Shown piece by piece: positions 1 through 7,580 of a stretch of DNA of 37,066 nucleotides. Each line of letters opens with the position of its first letter. Position 1 is the stretch's first letter. A program made the translations under genes and the position numbers. This stretch comes from JAIPEK01 sp041685935. Its GTDB lineage: Bacteria; Desulfobacterota; Desulfobacteria; Desulfobacterales; Desulfobacteraceae. Where the stretch lies: contig JAWLES010000003.1 of NCBI GenBank assembly GCA_041685935.1, positions 1 through 37,066 on the forward strand, written 5' to 3'. The notes beneath the pieces are model-generated. The model was not told the origin of the DNA and did not search any database. It worked only from the letters and a program-made list of their open reading frames with translations.

Positions 1-129
1 GTCCCACCGCATCACCTTGATGCGGGCCCGGTAAGGATTGACCACGTTTTCATTCACCACCGAACAGACCTGTTCGCATATCCGGCAGCCCGTGCAGATC
101 TCCGGGTCGATCACAAGTACTTTTTCCAT
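1..129 (-). CDS. 4Fe-4S ferredoxin-type protein, C-terminus cut by window edge
   Basis: Reading the minus strand from an ATG at 129 gives an open frame of 43 codons that runs off the left edge. Residues 11-21 carry CTGCRICEQVC, a CxxCxxCxxxC cluster-binding motif, so this is the N-terminus of a polyferredoxin-like electron carrier (HycB/AorA type). It lies downstream of the AOR gene on the same strand, 282 bases away, with a repeat element in between. By family knowledge, such ferredoxins take electrons from AOR, so the role as an AOR partner is inferred from position. The remaining clusters and any extra domains lie outside the window. Confidence 0.75.
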   Translation of the reverse strand, partial: MEKVLVIDPEICTGCRICEQVCSVVNENVVNPYRARIKVMRWD

Positions 130-202
130 TTTATACCCCCTGGTTATTTCTTTTGCGGCCTTTTTCCAGACGGACACAACGAATGCTGCAAATCCTCATA
201 CC

Positions 203-356
203 GAGGCAGCAGACGATCCGGTTTACCCTGAAGCGGGTTTAAATGCCGGTCGGTTACCGGGCACACGACGTGACCGGTTCCGGCATTTCCCTCGGAGCAG
301 CCCCTGGACGGGCTGCGAGACTGAGCCGAAGGGTATACCGGTTCGGCTGATGCCGG
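203..356 (+). repeat. MITE/REP-like palindromic repeat, copy A
   Basis: A 154-bp sequence starting GAGGCAGCAGACGATCCGGT and ending GGCTGATGCCGG. It recurs at the same length in inverted orientation at 7381-7534, with roughly nine in ten bases identical by eye. The ends are imperfect inverted repeats of each other (about 24 bp around CCGGT-T/A-TACCC), and the interior has a second dyad (GCCGGTCGGTTACCGG against TGACCGGTTCCGGC). It holds no convincing gene and sits between the AOR gene and the ferredoxin gene. Confidence 0.85.
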
Positions 357-411
357 TATACGCTCTCAGGAACAAAACCCGACATAAGTATCTGGTTCAT
401 GAACCATCCGT

Positions 412-2328
412 TCACAATTGCTCGGCAACCGGCCGGTCAATCGCATCCAGGCCGAGGTCTTTCAGTTTTTCCGGCGTGGGCACCCCGTTTTCATCCCAGC
501 CGCGCAGCCGGTAGTATTCATCCAGCATGATCCGAAACTTTTCCCGGTCGATGCAGCGGCCCCGGACCACGGGCAGGCCCTCGGGCACCGGTTCATCAAA
601 ATACCTGTCCGAAAGGGTATCATCGCTGCGGGTAAGCCCCTCCCTGATATTGAACAGTCTCTCCAGGGTATACCCCCGTTCGGCAGCCTCCCATATTTCC
701 TCAGGCGTGAACTCAAGCCCGGTGTTCACCCGGATCAGCTCGGGCCACTCCTGGAAACACGGCATGTTCGGGCCCAGAAACACCGTATGGTACTTGCATA
801 TGCCAAGGCAGTCCACCGCCTCATAACAGTGCTCCTGCCACAGAACCTGCCAGGGTTTTCCATCGTAATCCCGGTAGTCCGAGGTAAGCGGACCGTCATA
901 CGGAATCGGGTTGGAATACACCTTCCGGAGAAACGGTTCAGGAAGGTGATACAGATCAATGGCGGGCCTTCCCCTGAGGTGGTCCGAGCCCCTGGACGAA
1001 ACCGCCACGTTGAGGGCAAGGGCCGGGGTGGGGCGCTCGTCCGAATGCAGGTTGCTCATCCCCTTAACGTGTATCAGGTACTGGATCGAATCCTTGCCGA
1101 TCCTCCGGGCCGCCTCCAGCGGGGCGTCTGCGAGGATATCCCCGATGCCCTCCCGGTTGGCGATTTTATGGATCAGCTCGATCACGGTCTCGTCGTTTCC
1201 CCAGGTCAGATCCAGACCGCCGGTGTCCTCTTTTGTAAGAATTCCTTTCTCGTAAAGCTCCATTGCCCATGCAATCATGCTTCCGGTCTCAAGGTTATCA
1301 AGGCCGTAATAATTAACCAGATGATTGCCTGCCAGGACGGTTGTTTTGCTGCGGCAGCCCACTTCGGAACCAAAGGCGCCAAGGGATGTATACTCCGGCC
1401 CCTCATCGTAAACTCCTTTGTACTCTCCCTCCTTTATAACATACTTTCCCCTGCAGTGGACCTGGCAGCCGAAGCATCCTGCTGTTCCGATGATATCTTC
1501 TTCAAAGGATTCAGGCTCGATGTCGTCGGCATCGGTAAGCTGATTCGACTGGAAATTCCGGGTCCGCACAAGCCCGGTGCTGTTGGTGACACCCCATATA
1601 AAAGGGGTTCCCAGCCTCTGCATGGTCTTTGACACCTTGGCCGATGTCACCTGTTCGATTATCTCTTTGTTGTATTCAAGGGCCCTTGCCGGGTCATGCA
1701 GACGGATATCAAGGGTTCCCTTTGCAGAAACAGCCTTCAGGTTCTTGGAACCCCATACCGCTCCCATACCGGTCCGGCCTGCTGAATTTTTAATCGAAGT
1801 CCTGATGCACGCATATCTCACAAGGTTTTCCCCTGCCTTTCCTATGCACAGCGTCTTGACATCATCGTCACCGAGTTCGTCAACGATCATCTGCTGGACC
1901 GTGCGGGTGTCCGTACCCCACAGGCCGCCTGCGTCTCTTATCTCGACGGCATTGTTTGTCAAGTACAGGTATACGGGTTTTTCAGCCTTTCCGGTAATCA
2001 CCAGGTGATCGAAACCGGCAAGCCTCATCTCCGGCCCGAAAAACCCGCCAATGTTGGCAGACCCCACATAACCCGTGAGCGGAGATTTGGCAGCCACATG
2101 GGTCCTGGCGGAAGCTGACGCCAGTGTGCCTGTCAAGAGCCCGGCGCTTATGATCGCGGCATTGTCAGGCCCGAGAGGGTCGATTCCCTTTTTCGTATGC
2201 CGGTACAACAGATGAATATCAAGGCCCCGTCCGCCGATGTATTTTCTGCGAAGTTCCCAGGGGATCTCTTCCGTTCGTATTTCCCCGGTTGTCAGGTTGA
2301 TATATGCAATCTTCCTGGATAAGGCCAT
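412..2328 (-). CDS. aor: Aldehyde:ferredoxin oxidoreductase family (tungsten/molybdenum bis-pterin enzyme)
   Basis: 638 aa, a usual length for the AOR family. These enzymes oxidise aldehydes to carboxylic acids, or run in reverse, using a W- or Mo-bispterin and one 4Fe-4S cluster, with ferredoxin as partner, in the cytoplasm. Visible signatures: an N-terminal beta domain (GGRGLDIHLLY, residues 32-42), the LTGTLASASART stretch, the cluster motif CFGCQVHC (C285, C288, C292) and the last cluster ligand in the DCLGIC segment (around C511). It starts three bases after the stop of a small zinc-ribbon gene, so the two are surely co-transcribed. The substrate cannot be read from sequence. The nearby 2-oxoacid oxidoreductase and molybdopterin enzyme suggest an aryl or acyl aldehyde (inference). 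Confidence 0.95.
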   Translation of the reverse strand: MALSRKIAYINLTTGEIRTEEIPWELRRKYIGGRGLDIHLLYRHTKKGIDPLGPDNAAIISAGLLTGTLASASARTHVAAKSPLTGYVGSANIGGFFGPEMRLAGFDHLVITGKAEKPVYLYLTNNAVEIRDAGGLWGTDTRTVQQMIVDELGDDDVKTLCIGKAGENLVRYACIRTSIKNSAGRTGMGAVWGSKNLKAVSAKGTLDIRLHDPARALEYNKEIIEQVTSAKVSKTMQRLGTPFIWGVTNSTGLVRTRNFQSNQLTDADDIEPESFEEDIIGTAGCFGCQVHCRGKYVIKEGEYKGVYDEGPEYTSLGAFGSEVGCRSKTTVLAGNHLVNYYGLDNLETGSMIAWAMELYEKGILTKEDTGGLDLTWGNDETVIELIHKIANREGIGDILADAPLEAARRIGKDSIQYLIHVKGMSNLHSDERPTPALALNVAVSSRGSDHLRGRPAIDLYHLPEPFLRKVYSNPIPYDGPLTSDYRDYDGKPWQVLWQEHCYEAVDCLGICKYHTVFLGPNMPCFQEWPELIRVNTGLEFTPEEIWEAAERGYTLERLFNIREGLTRSDDTLSDRYFDEPVPEGLPVVRGRCIDREKFRIMLDEYYRLRGWDENGVPTPEKLKDLGLDAIDRPVAEQL

Positions 2329-2331
2329 TGT

Positions 2332-2565
2332 TCAATCCCCCTGTTTTTTCATTATCTCCCTGGAAAGTTTTTCATGCTGATCCCAAACAGGCCCCCTGAT
2401 ACGGGGCTCAGTCGGGCTGAACCACCATATTCTCCAGGCATAACCGCAGGTTCCGCAGGTATACGTAGCAGCTCCGGAAGGCGGCTTCACCCTGGTGAAA
2501 CAGTAAAGGCACCTGAACCGGCCCGTGGTTCTGTCTTTCACTCTGCTGGATTCTGATTTTGACAT
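2332..2565 (-). CDS. Small zinc-ribbon protein next to AOR
   Basis: 77 aa. It has two CxxC knuckles (CLYC and CGTC, spaced as in rubredoxin-like zinc ribbons), then a tryptophan-rich segment AWRIWWFSP and a charged C-terminus. I do not recognise a named family. Its stop lies three bases before the AOR start codon, so it is the first gene of an AOR transcription unit. This fits a dedicated accessory role such as metal or pterin insertion or electron transfer, but that is inference. Start chosen as the ATG at 2565, preceded by AGGGGC. Confidence 0.65.
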   Translation of the reverse strand: MSKSESSRVKDRTTGRFRCLYCFTRVKPPSGAATYTCGTCGYAWRIWWFSPTEPRIRGPVWDQHEKLSREIMKKQGD

Positions 2566-2577
2566 AGCAAGCCCCTA

Positions 2578-2606
2578 TTCATACGGATTGAATCGTATAT
2601 GGTCAA
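2578..2606 (-). promoter_or_regulatory. Candidate promoter with tandem operator-like repeat upstream of the zinc-ribbon/AOR unit
   Basis: Minus strand reads TTGACC, 17 bases, TATGAA. The -35 lies within one of two direct copies of CTTTGACC (plus-strand GGTCAAAG at 2601-2608 and 2623-2630), 22 bp apart, about two helical turns. The implied leader before the ATG at 2565 is very short, which weakens the call. Confidence 0.35.
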
Positions 2607-2700
2607 AGGCTTTGCACGATACGGTCAAAGCCTGTTTTCAAAAATGTCGGCCTTGCCTGCTGCAGGTATTGCAAATGTAAAAGTGTATACCGAAAAACGT

Positions 2701-3147
2701 TTACAGTGTTTTTCTGATATTGATAAAATTGCTTCTTTCAAATCCAAGGGATTTAAAGTAGGAGAGAATGTCGAAAGAATCCCACTGAACGGATGTATAG
2801 ATATGCTTGATTCCCACTTCCCTGTACTTTTCAAACACTTTCTCGGCAAGCAGTTTTCCAATCCCCTGATCCATGTGATCGGGCCCGACCCCGAAGGATA
2901 TAATCCATGCACTCTTTTCAAGTCCGAACCCGGCATGGATAATCCTGCTGATCATATATCCGACCACTTTACCGTCAATCTCGGCCACAAAGCAGGCATC
3001 CTCCCCCTGGCCCTGGATTTCCTGCTCCAGTATTTTCTCGATTTCCCTGGTGTCAGCCCGGTTGGTTATCGATTGGTTGATCTTTTGTATCGCCTGAGAA
3101 TCCTCTTCTTCCAGCGGCCTTATGAATACCCTTTTTTCCAATTGCAA
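2701..3147 (-). CDS. GNAT-family N-acetyltransferase
   Basis: About 148 aa. Acetyl-CoA-dependent transferase fold: the acceptor side reads EDACFVAEIDGKVVGYMISR (beta strands 2-3), followed by the acetyl-CoA pyrophosphate-binding loop VGPDHMDQGIGKLL (V-x-P-x-x-x-x-x-G-I-G-K type) and a C-terminal strand LGFERSNF. It follows the DUF2080-like gene by a few bases on the same strand, so the two probably form one unit. The start is uncertain: a TTG at 3147 or a TTG at 3141, the latter better spaced from a GAGG ribosome-binding site. The substrate is unknown; a ribosomal-protein (RimI-like) or AOR-related target are both only possibilities. Confidence 0.85.
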   Translation of the reverse strand: MQLEKRVFIRPLEEEDSQAIQKINQSITNRADTREIEKILEQEIQGQGEDACFVAEIDGKVVGYMISRIIHAGFGLEKSAWIISFGVGPDHMDQGIGKLLAEKVFEKYREVGIKHIYTSVQWDSFDILSYFKSLGFERSNFINIRKTL

Positions 3148-3154
3148 CCTCGTC

Positions 3155-3343
3155 TTAGTCTATTTTAACGATTTTTACGGTATGACCGACCCAGTTGGGC
3201 GGAAGGTATATCCTCCCGCTGTTACCGCTTGACTTCACAACCTTTTCCACCATCTCTTCACCGTATATCTCGAACTTGACTTTCTGGTACTGTACCTCTT
3301 CGCTTACAGGCGGTTCCTCGGATTTTGAATTTGATTTTTTCAT
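3155..3343 (-). CDS. DUF2080-like small protein (AbrB-like beta fold)
   Basis: 62 aa. The C-terminal half, EKVVKSSGNSGRIYLPPNWVGH and onwards, matches the pattern of the DUF2080 transposon-associated family, which I know mainly from archaea: a short swapped-hairpin-like beta domain with G-N-S-x-R-I-Y-L-P and a conserved tryptophan. The N-terminal 20 residues are charged and probably disordered. ATG at 3343 with GGAAGGAAA just upstream. It is followed directly by the GNAT gene, and a good promoter stands in front. DNA binding or a regulatory function is inferred from fold similarity only. Confidence 0.65.
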   Translation of the reverse strand: MKKSNSKSEEPPVSEEVQYQKVKFEIYGEEMVEKVVKSSGNSGRIYLPPNWVGHTVKIVKID

Positions 3344-3389
3344 TTTCCTTCCAACACAATCAGCTGATTCATGGTTAAATATTGGCTAC

Positions 3390-3418
3390 AATGTATTTTT
3401 TTGTTCTGCAAAAGTCAA
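3390..3418 (-). promoter_or_regulatory. Promoter for DUF2080-like/GNAT genes
   Basis: Minus strand TTGACT, 17-base spacer, TACATT. The predicted start lies near 3383, leaving about 40 bases of leader containing a GGAAGG ribosome-binding site before the ATG at 3343. Confidence 0.5.
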
Positions 3419-3459
3419 TCATTAATTTTCCATACCCTTTAAAGTTACAGGTCAACCCC

Positions 3460-4764
3460 CTATCCGATCATGCCTGGCAGAAACGTTGCGATGGAAGGGA
3501 ACGCAATCAAAAGTGCAACTGCAACAATAAGTGCCAGGAGAAACGGAATGATCCCGATGAAAATCTCTTCCAGGGGTATATCCTTTGCAATGCCCTTTAC
3601 TATGTAGGCATTCACCCCCACAGGCGGGGTGATAATGCCCATCTGGGTGATCAGCACGATAATCACGCCGAACCAGATAAGGTCGTACCCGAGGTTGGTG
3701 ACAATGGGGTAGAAAATCGGGATGGTCAGGGTAATAAGTGCAAGCGCATCAATAAAACAGCCCCCCACAAGATAGATAAGGCAAATCACCCCTATTATGG
3801 CCCATCCGGGAAGTGAAAGGTTGGTCACAAACTCCGCACTCTCCATTGGAATTTTGGTAAGTGCCAGAAACCGTCCGAAAATGGTGGCACCCGCCACCAG
3901 CATTATGACCATGCAGGAGGTTTTCAGGGTGTCGTACACTGCATTGAGAAGATTCTTAAACGAGAGTTTGCGCTGGACAAGGGCAATCACGAGAAGAGAG
4001 CAGGACCCGACAGCCCCTGCCTTGGTGGGCGTAAAAAAACCGAAAAACAATCCCCCCATAACAAGCAGAAACACCAGGACGGTCTCCCATATCTCCAGGA
4101 CGGCAAAAGCCTTCCGCCGGATACTGAATTTTTCCCCCTTTGCGCCCTGGTCGGGATACATGGCACAGTATATCATAATTGCCAGGACGAACAGAAACGC
4201 CACCAGCACAGCAGGAATAATTCCGGCGATAAAGAGCTCTCCGATGGAAAGCTGGGTTAAGATGCCGTAGATGATCAGGACTACACTCGGCGGCATGAGG
4301 ATACCGATACCGCCGCCTGCAGCCACGCTTCCGGCTGCGATACGGTTTCCGTAGTTATACCGCTGCATTTCCGGCAGGCCTATGGTACCCATTGTTGCAG
4401 CGGTTGCGGTGGTGGAGCCGCAGATGGCTCCAAAAGCGGTACATGCGAAAATGGTGGCCATGGCAAGTCCGCCCCGGACGCCGCCCATGATTTTATATGC
4501 CATGTCATACAGTTTTGAACTCACACCGGTATAAAACGCGATAAACCCCATGAACACAAACAGCGGAACAAGGGCCAGGCCGTAGGATGAAAACACACCG
4601 TACATCTCTCTTGACAGAAGACTTAAGGCGGCAGTGGAGTTGGTAAGGTACCAGTACCCTGCAAATCCTACAATGGCCATTGCATAGGCCACTGCGATTC
4701 TCGTAAAAAAAACCGCCACCAGGACAAGAATGCCGATGATGCCCACCAGTGTATACATGCTCAT
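3460..4764 (-). CDS. dctM: TRAP transporter large permease (DctM family)
   Basis: 434 aa, standard for DctM, almost wholly hydrophobic with about 12 membrane segments. Family motifs include GGVRGGLAMATIFACTAFGA, the glycine-rich AAGGGIGILMPPSVVLI segment and the C-terminal mirror MGIITPPVGVNAY. It forms the cation-coupled translocation channel for a substrate delivered by the periplasmic P protein. The start at 4764 is chosen because its ATG overlaps the TGA of dctQ (ATGA), whereas a longer frame upstream would run through dctQ. The substrate is unknown; the metabolic context suggests a carboxylate. Confidence 0.96.
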   Translation of the reverse strand: MSMYTLVGIIGILVLVAVFFTRIAVAYAMAIVGFAGYWYLTNSTAALSLLSREMYGVFSSYGLALVPLFVFMGFIAFYTGVSSKLYDMAYKIMGGVRGGLAMATIFACTAFGAICGSTTATAATMGTIGLPEMQRYNYGNRIAAGSVAAGGGIGILMPPSVVLIIYGILTQLSIGELFIAGIIPAVLVAFLFVLAIMIYCAMYPDQGAKGEKFSIRRKAFAVLEIWETVLVFLLVMGGLFFGFFTPTKAGAVGSCSLLVIALVQRKLSFKNLLNAVYDTLKTSCMVIMLVAGATIFGRFLALTKIPMESAEFVTNLSLPGWAIIGVICLIYLVGGCFIDALALITLTIPIFYPIVTNLGYDLIWFGVIIVLITQMGIITPPVGVNAYIVKGIAKDIPLEEIFIGIIPFLLALIVAVALLIAFPSIATFLPGMIG

Positions 4765-5237
4765 TTCTTTTCTCCGTTGGTCAGACTGAAAAATTCGGCA
4801 AAAATAACCATGAAAAGAAGAAAACAGGCAATGGAAACGCTGTAGAGGATATAGTAGGTGGGAAGCTCCAGTACTGCTGACACCTGTCCGGTCTGCCGCA
4901 GCTGCCCCCCGTATCCCCAGCACTGCCATGCAACAAGAAGAAAGAAGACAGAGGATACAAGTTCGATAACCCCGTCATTGATCTTTTTTGCCTTTTCGGG
5001 AAATTTTTGATACAAAAGTTCAACTCCTATATGGGCCTTTTCCCGGTGGGCGAAAGGCAGTGCGAACGCCAGAAGAATCGAGGCCATTATTCCCACAAGC
5101 TCTTCTGATCCCAGAATCGGATAACCGAACATATTTCCGACAACATCCGCACAGGTGACAACCATCATCAGTATCAACATGACTCCGGATATGATTTTAA
5201 AAAACGATACAACATTGTGAATTACTCGTGAAATCAT
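4761..5237 (-). CDS. dctQ: TRAP transporter small permease (DctQ family)
   Basis: 158 aa with four predicted membrane helices, the typical DctQ layout. The stretch FAHREKAHIGVELLYQKFPEK, with the conserved R-E-x-x-H-I cluster, is characteristic of the family. It pairs with DctM in the membrane. The stop overlaps the dctM start by four bases, so translation is coupled. A strong hairpin separates it from dctP upstream, which probably sets a lower dose of permease than of binding protein. Confidence 0.93.
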   Translation of the reverse strand: MISRVIHNVVSFFKIISGVMLILMMVVTCADVVGNMFGYPILGSEELVGIMASILLAFALPFAHREKAHIGVELLYQKFPEKAKKINDGVIELVSSVFFLLVAWQCWGYGGQLRQTGQVSAVLELPTYYILYSVSIACFLLFMVIFAEFFSLTNGEKK

Positions 5238-5263
5238 AGGGTCTGGTACCTTTTTTTATGAAA

Positions 5264-5296
5264 AGGGCATGGGGCCCGCGCCGGCTCCCATGCCCT
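5264..5296 (-). terminator. Stem-loop between dctP and dctQ (attenuator or mRNA-stabilising)
   Basis: Perfect 10-bp inverted repeat AGGGCATGGG/CCCATGCCCT, extended by GCC/GGC towards a short loop. On the transcribed minus strand it is followed by TTTTCAT, a weak U-tract. Hairpins at this place, just after a binding-protein gene, commonly hold transcripts at the binding protein and reduce permease expression. Confidence 0.7.
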
Positions 5297-5321
5297 GCAG
5301 CGTTTGTTTCACCGCACCTGA

Positions 5322-6371
5322 TCAGTAATACTTGCTTTCAAATTTTCCTTTGTGGTATTCCTCCACCATACCGTTGAGGTAATCCAGGGCTTCTTTACCG
5401 GGGACTCCTCTTTTTTCAGTCCCTTTGAGATACTTGTCAAAAACCGGTTTTACAGCCTTTTTCCACTTTTCCGCTTCATCTTCCTCAATACCGATAATGG
5501 AGTTGCCCAGAGAAAGTGTATACCGGATACCTTCATAATCACTTGTGTCCCAAGCCTTTCCATGTTTTTCAGCCCATTCGGCATTGACCTGTTCCATTGT
5601 CTTTTTCACATCCGCAGGAAGTGAATTCCATTTGTCCTTGTTCATGACCACATAAAAGCCCGTGGAATAGGCAGTATCATAACAGGCGATGGAGTAGTCA
5701 ATCACCTCCCCCATTTTCCATCCCTTGTTGGTCTCTTCAGGGTAACATGCGCCCTCGACCACACCTTTCTGGAGAGCCTGATAGGTATCCGGCATGGGCA
5801 TGGATACGGGATTTGCGCCCAATGCCTTTACAATATCGGCCACGGGACCGCCGGACCGGATTTTCATGCCCTTCAGATCCTCCATTGAGTGGACCGGCTT
5901 GTTCTTTGTATGGATGAGGCCGGGTCCGTGGGCGTGAAGGTACATGACTTTCGTATCAGAGAACTCTTCAGGCTCGAATTTATCATAAAGCTCGTTAAAT
6001 GCTGCGGTTGCGAATTTACCGCCGGGATTTCCGAACGGCAGATTGATTACGTCCATCAGGGGGAATCGGCCCCTTGTGTATAAAATACAGGACATCCCGA
6101 TATCCGCTCTCTGGCTGACCACCGCATCATAGGTCTGGGACGGTTTGGTGAGAGAGCTCCCGTCATAGTAGGTGATGCTGACTTTTCCATCGGTTCTCTT
6201 TTCAACCTCCTCGCACCATGACTTGGCCAGCTTGCTCTGGATGTGGCTGGGCGGGAAAAAGTTCGAATAGGTGAATTCATAAGTTTCTGCAAAGCCGGAT
6301 GCAGGCATGACCAGGCCTGCGGCAACCATTGACAGGCAACACATTACAAACAATCTCATGGCTCTTGTCAT
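5322..6371 (-). CDS. dctP: TRAP transporter periplasmic substrate-binding protein (DctP family)
   Basis: 349 aa. The start at 6371 (MTRAMRLF) is preferred over an upstream in-frame codon because AAAAAGGAGGAGAA lies directly before it and it begins a clean signal peptide: basic n-region, hydrophobic core and a predicted cut after GFA, before ETYEF. The mature part shows the DctP pattern, including the IRSGGPVADIVKALGANPVSMP region, whose arginine normally binds the substrate carboxylate, and AMQxGVVEG-like QALQKGVVEGA. It probably captures a carboxylic acid in the periplasm for DctQM. It follows the NrfD gene by 67 bases. Confidence 0.95.
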   Translation of the reverse strand: MTRAMRLFVMCCLSMVAAGLVMPASGFAETYEFTYSNFFPPSHIQSKLAKSWCEEVEKRTDGKVSITYYDGSSLTKPSQTYDAVVSQRADIGMSCILYTRGRFPLMDVINLPFGNPGGKFATAAFNELYDKFEPEEFSDTKVMYLHAHGPGLIHTKNKPVHSMEDLKGMKIRSGGPVADIVKALGANPVSMPMPDTYQALQKGVVEGACYPEETNKGWKMGEVIDYSIACYDTAYSTGFYVVMNKDKWNSLPADVKKTMEQVNAEWAEKHGKAWDTSDYEGIRYTLSLGNSIIGIEEDEAEKWKKAVKPVFDKYLKGTEKRGVPGKEALDYLNGMVEEYHKGKFESKYY

Positions 6372-6438
6372 TTCTCCTCCTTTTTTTTCGTCAAAAATTT
6401 TCTTGTATATTATTTCAGGCATTTTGTACAGGGCTGTT

Positions 6439-7329
6439 TCAGATCAAAGGGGTATAAAATGCGCTTTTCATGATAAAATATCTCATCATAAGATCTCCGA
6501 ACAGCACAAAAACAAGCCGGAGAAAAATCCACCAGCCGTTTATTGAACCGCCCGCCATTATAAGTGTAAACACCAGCGGAAGGAAGATTCCCGCCCCGAT
6601 CACGCAAACCAGGAACGTTCCTGCATACTCTCCCTTTATCATGGTCCGTATGGAAACTCTTGCAGTTTCAGACAAATGAGAAGTGCTCCAGATATACAAA
6701 AGAAGCATTACAATATACGCTGCAAACAGGGCTGCGGCCCATTTTTCAAACCCGGCAGCATTCCCGCCTCCGGCCGCAAGCATGAACTGAAAAATCTGGC
6801 TGCCCACCCAGAGCCCTGAAACAATGGAAAGGGGGATAAGGATTGTGGAACTCCATGCAGGGAGGGCCTTCATCACATTCATCGTGGCGAATCCGTGCAT
6901 GACCAGGAGAATGCAGACGATGCCGGTGACGGTCTTCAGAAACCCGCTTTCCGGACCGAAAACCAGAAGCTGCAGCAGGCCGAAAAGTGCAAACAGGCCT
7001 ATCACCCACACACCTCTTGAAAGCTCGGACCTGTGAGGTTTCAGAAAAATCCTCCAGAAGCGTTTCGGATTCCCCAGATAGGCCATATGGATCACACCGC
7101 CCAGTACGAGAGTGCAGATCCACCCTGCGGCCATGCCGGGTATATAGTTGTGCAGCATGGCAACAAAGTAAAGGCCTGCCCCTATTTCAGAGACGAAAAA
7201 CGCAAGCCAGAGAAAGATACCCTGCTGTTCAATCCATTCCTTCTGCTGGGTCTCCCGGATCATCCAGTCGTATGCCGCCTGTTTTCTGGGAGGCGGAAAC
7301 CACTTGCCGATCAAGTTATAGTTGCTCAT
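6439..7329 (-). CDS. NrfD/DmsC-type quinone-interacting membrane anchor subunit
   Basis: 296 aa with about eight hydrophobic segments. The motif HMAYLGNPKRFWRIF, followed by SELSRGVW, is the NrfD/DmsC/PsrC signature (H-x-G-x-P-x-R-F-W, then S-x-L-S-R). Members anchor a periplasmic or cytoplasmic FeS/Mo dimer to the membrane and exchange electrons with the quinone pool. ATG at 7329 with GGGAGAG upstream. It is the third subunit after the Mo and FeS subunits, though a repeat element of about 150 bp has been inserted in the spacer. In the phenylacetyl-CoA oxidoreductase model it would be PadD-like (inference). Confidence 0.88.
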   Translation of the reverse strand: MSNYNLIGKWFPPPRKQAAYDWMIRETQQKEWIEQQGIFLWLAFFVSEIGAGLYFVAMLHNYIPGMAAGWICTLVLGGVIHMAYLGNPKRFWRIFLKPHRSELSRGVWVIGLFALFGLLQLLVFGPESGFLKTVTGIVCILLVMHGFATMNVMKALPAWSSTILIPLSIVSGLWVGSQIFQFMLAAGGGNAAGFEKWAAALFAAYIVMLLLYIWSTSHLSETARVSIRTMIKGEYAGTFLVCVIGAGIFLPLVFTLIMAGGSINGWWIFLRLVFVLFGDLMMRYFIMKSAFYTPLI

Positions 7330-7380
7330 GACATTCTCTCCCGGTATTTATGGGTTGATATGAAAGCCCGTGCCGTTTTC

Positions 7381-7534
7381 CCGGCATCAGCCGATCCGGT
7401 GTACCCTTCCGCCTCATTCTCGCAGTCCATCCCGGACTGCTCCGAGGGCAATGCCGGAACCGGTCACCTCCTGTGACCGGTAACCGACCGGCATTGAAAC
7501 CCGCTTCAGGGTACACCGGATCGTCTGCTGCCTC
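7381..7534 (-). repeat. MITE/REP-like palindromic repeat, copy B (inverted)
   Basis: Inverted copy of the element at 203-356, with the same length (154 bp) and high identity. It fills the spacer between the molybdopterin subunit stop and the NrfD start. Any open frame through it is a product of the repeat, not a gene. Confidence 0.85.
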
Positions 7535-7580
7535 TGACCTGGAACATTCACCATTCGTCGTGCCCGAAAGGGCCTGAGTT

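Noticed and set aside
38..514. Plus-strand open frame of about 158 codons
   Set aside because: It runs through the ferredoxin gene in antisense, the 154-bp repeat and the AOR end. The same peptide pattern appears in the second repeat copy, so it is a repeat artefact.
418..1632. Long plus-strand frame of about 400 codons opposite AOR
   Set aside because: It lies fully antisense to a clear AOR gene and has no recognisable domain; a codon-composition shadow.
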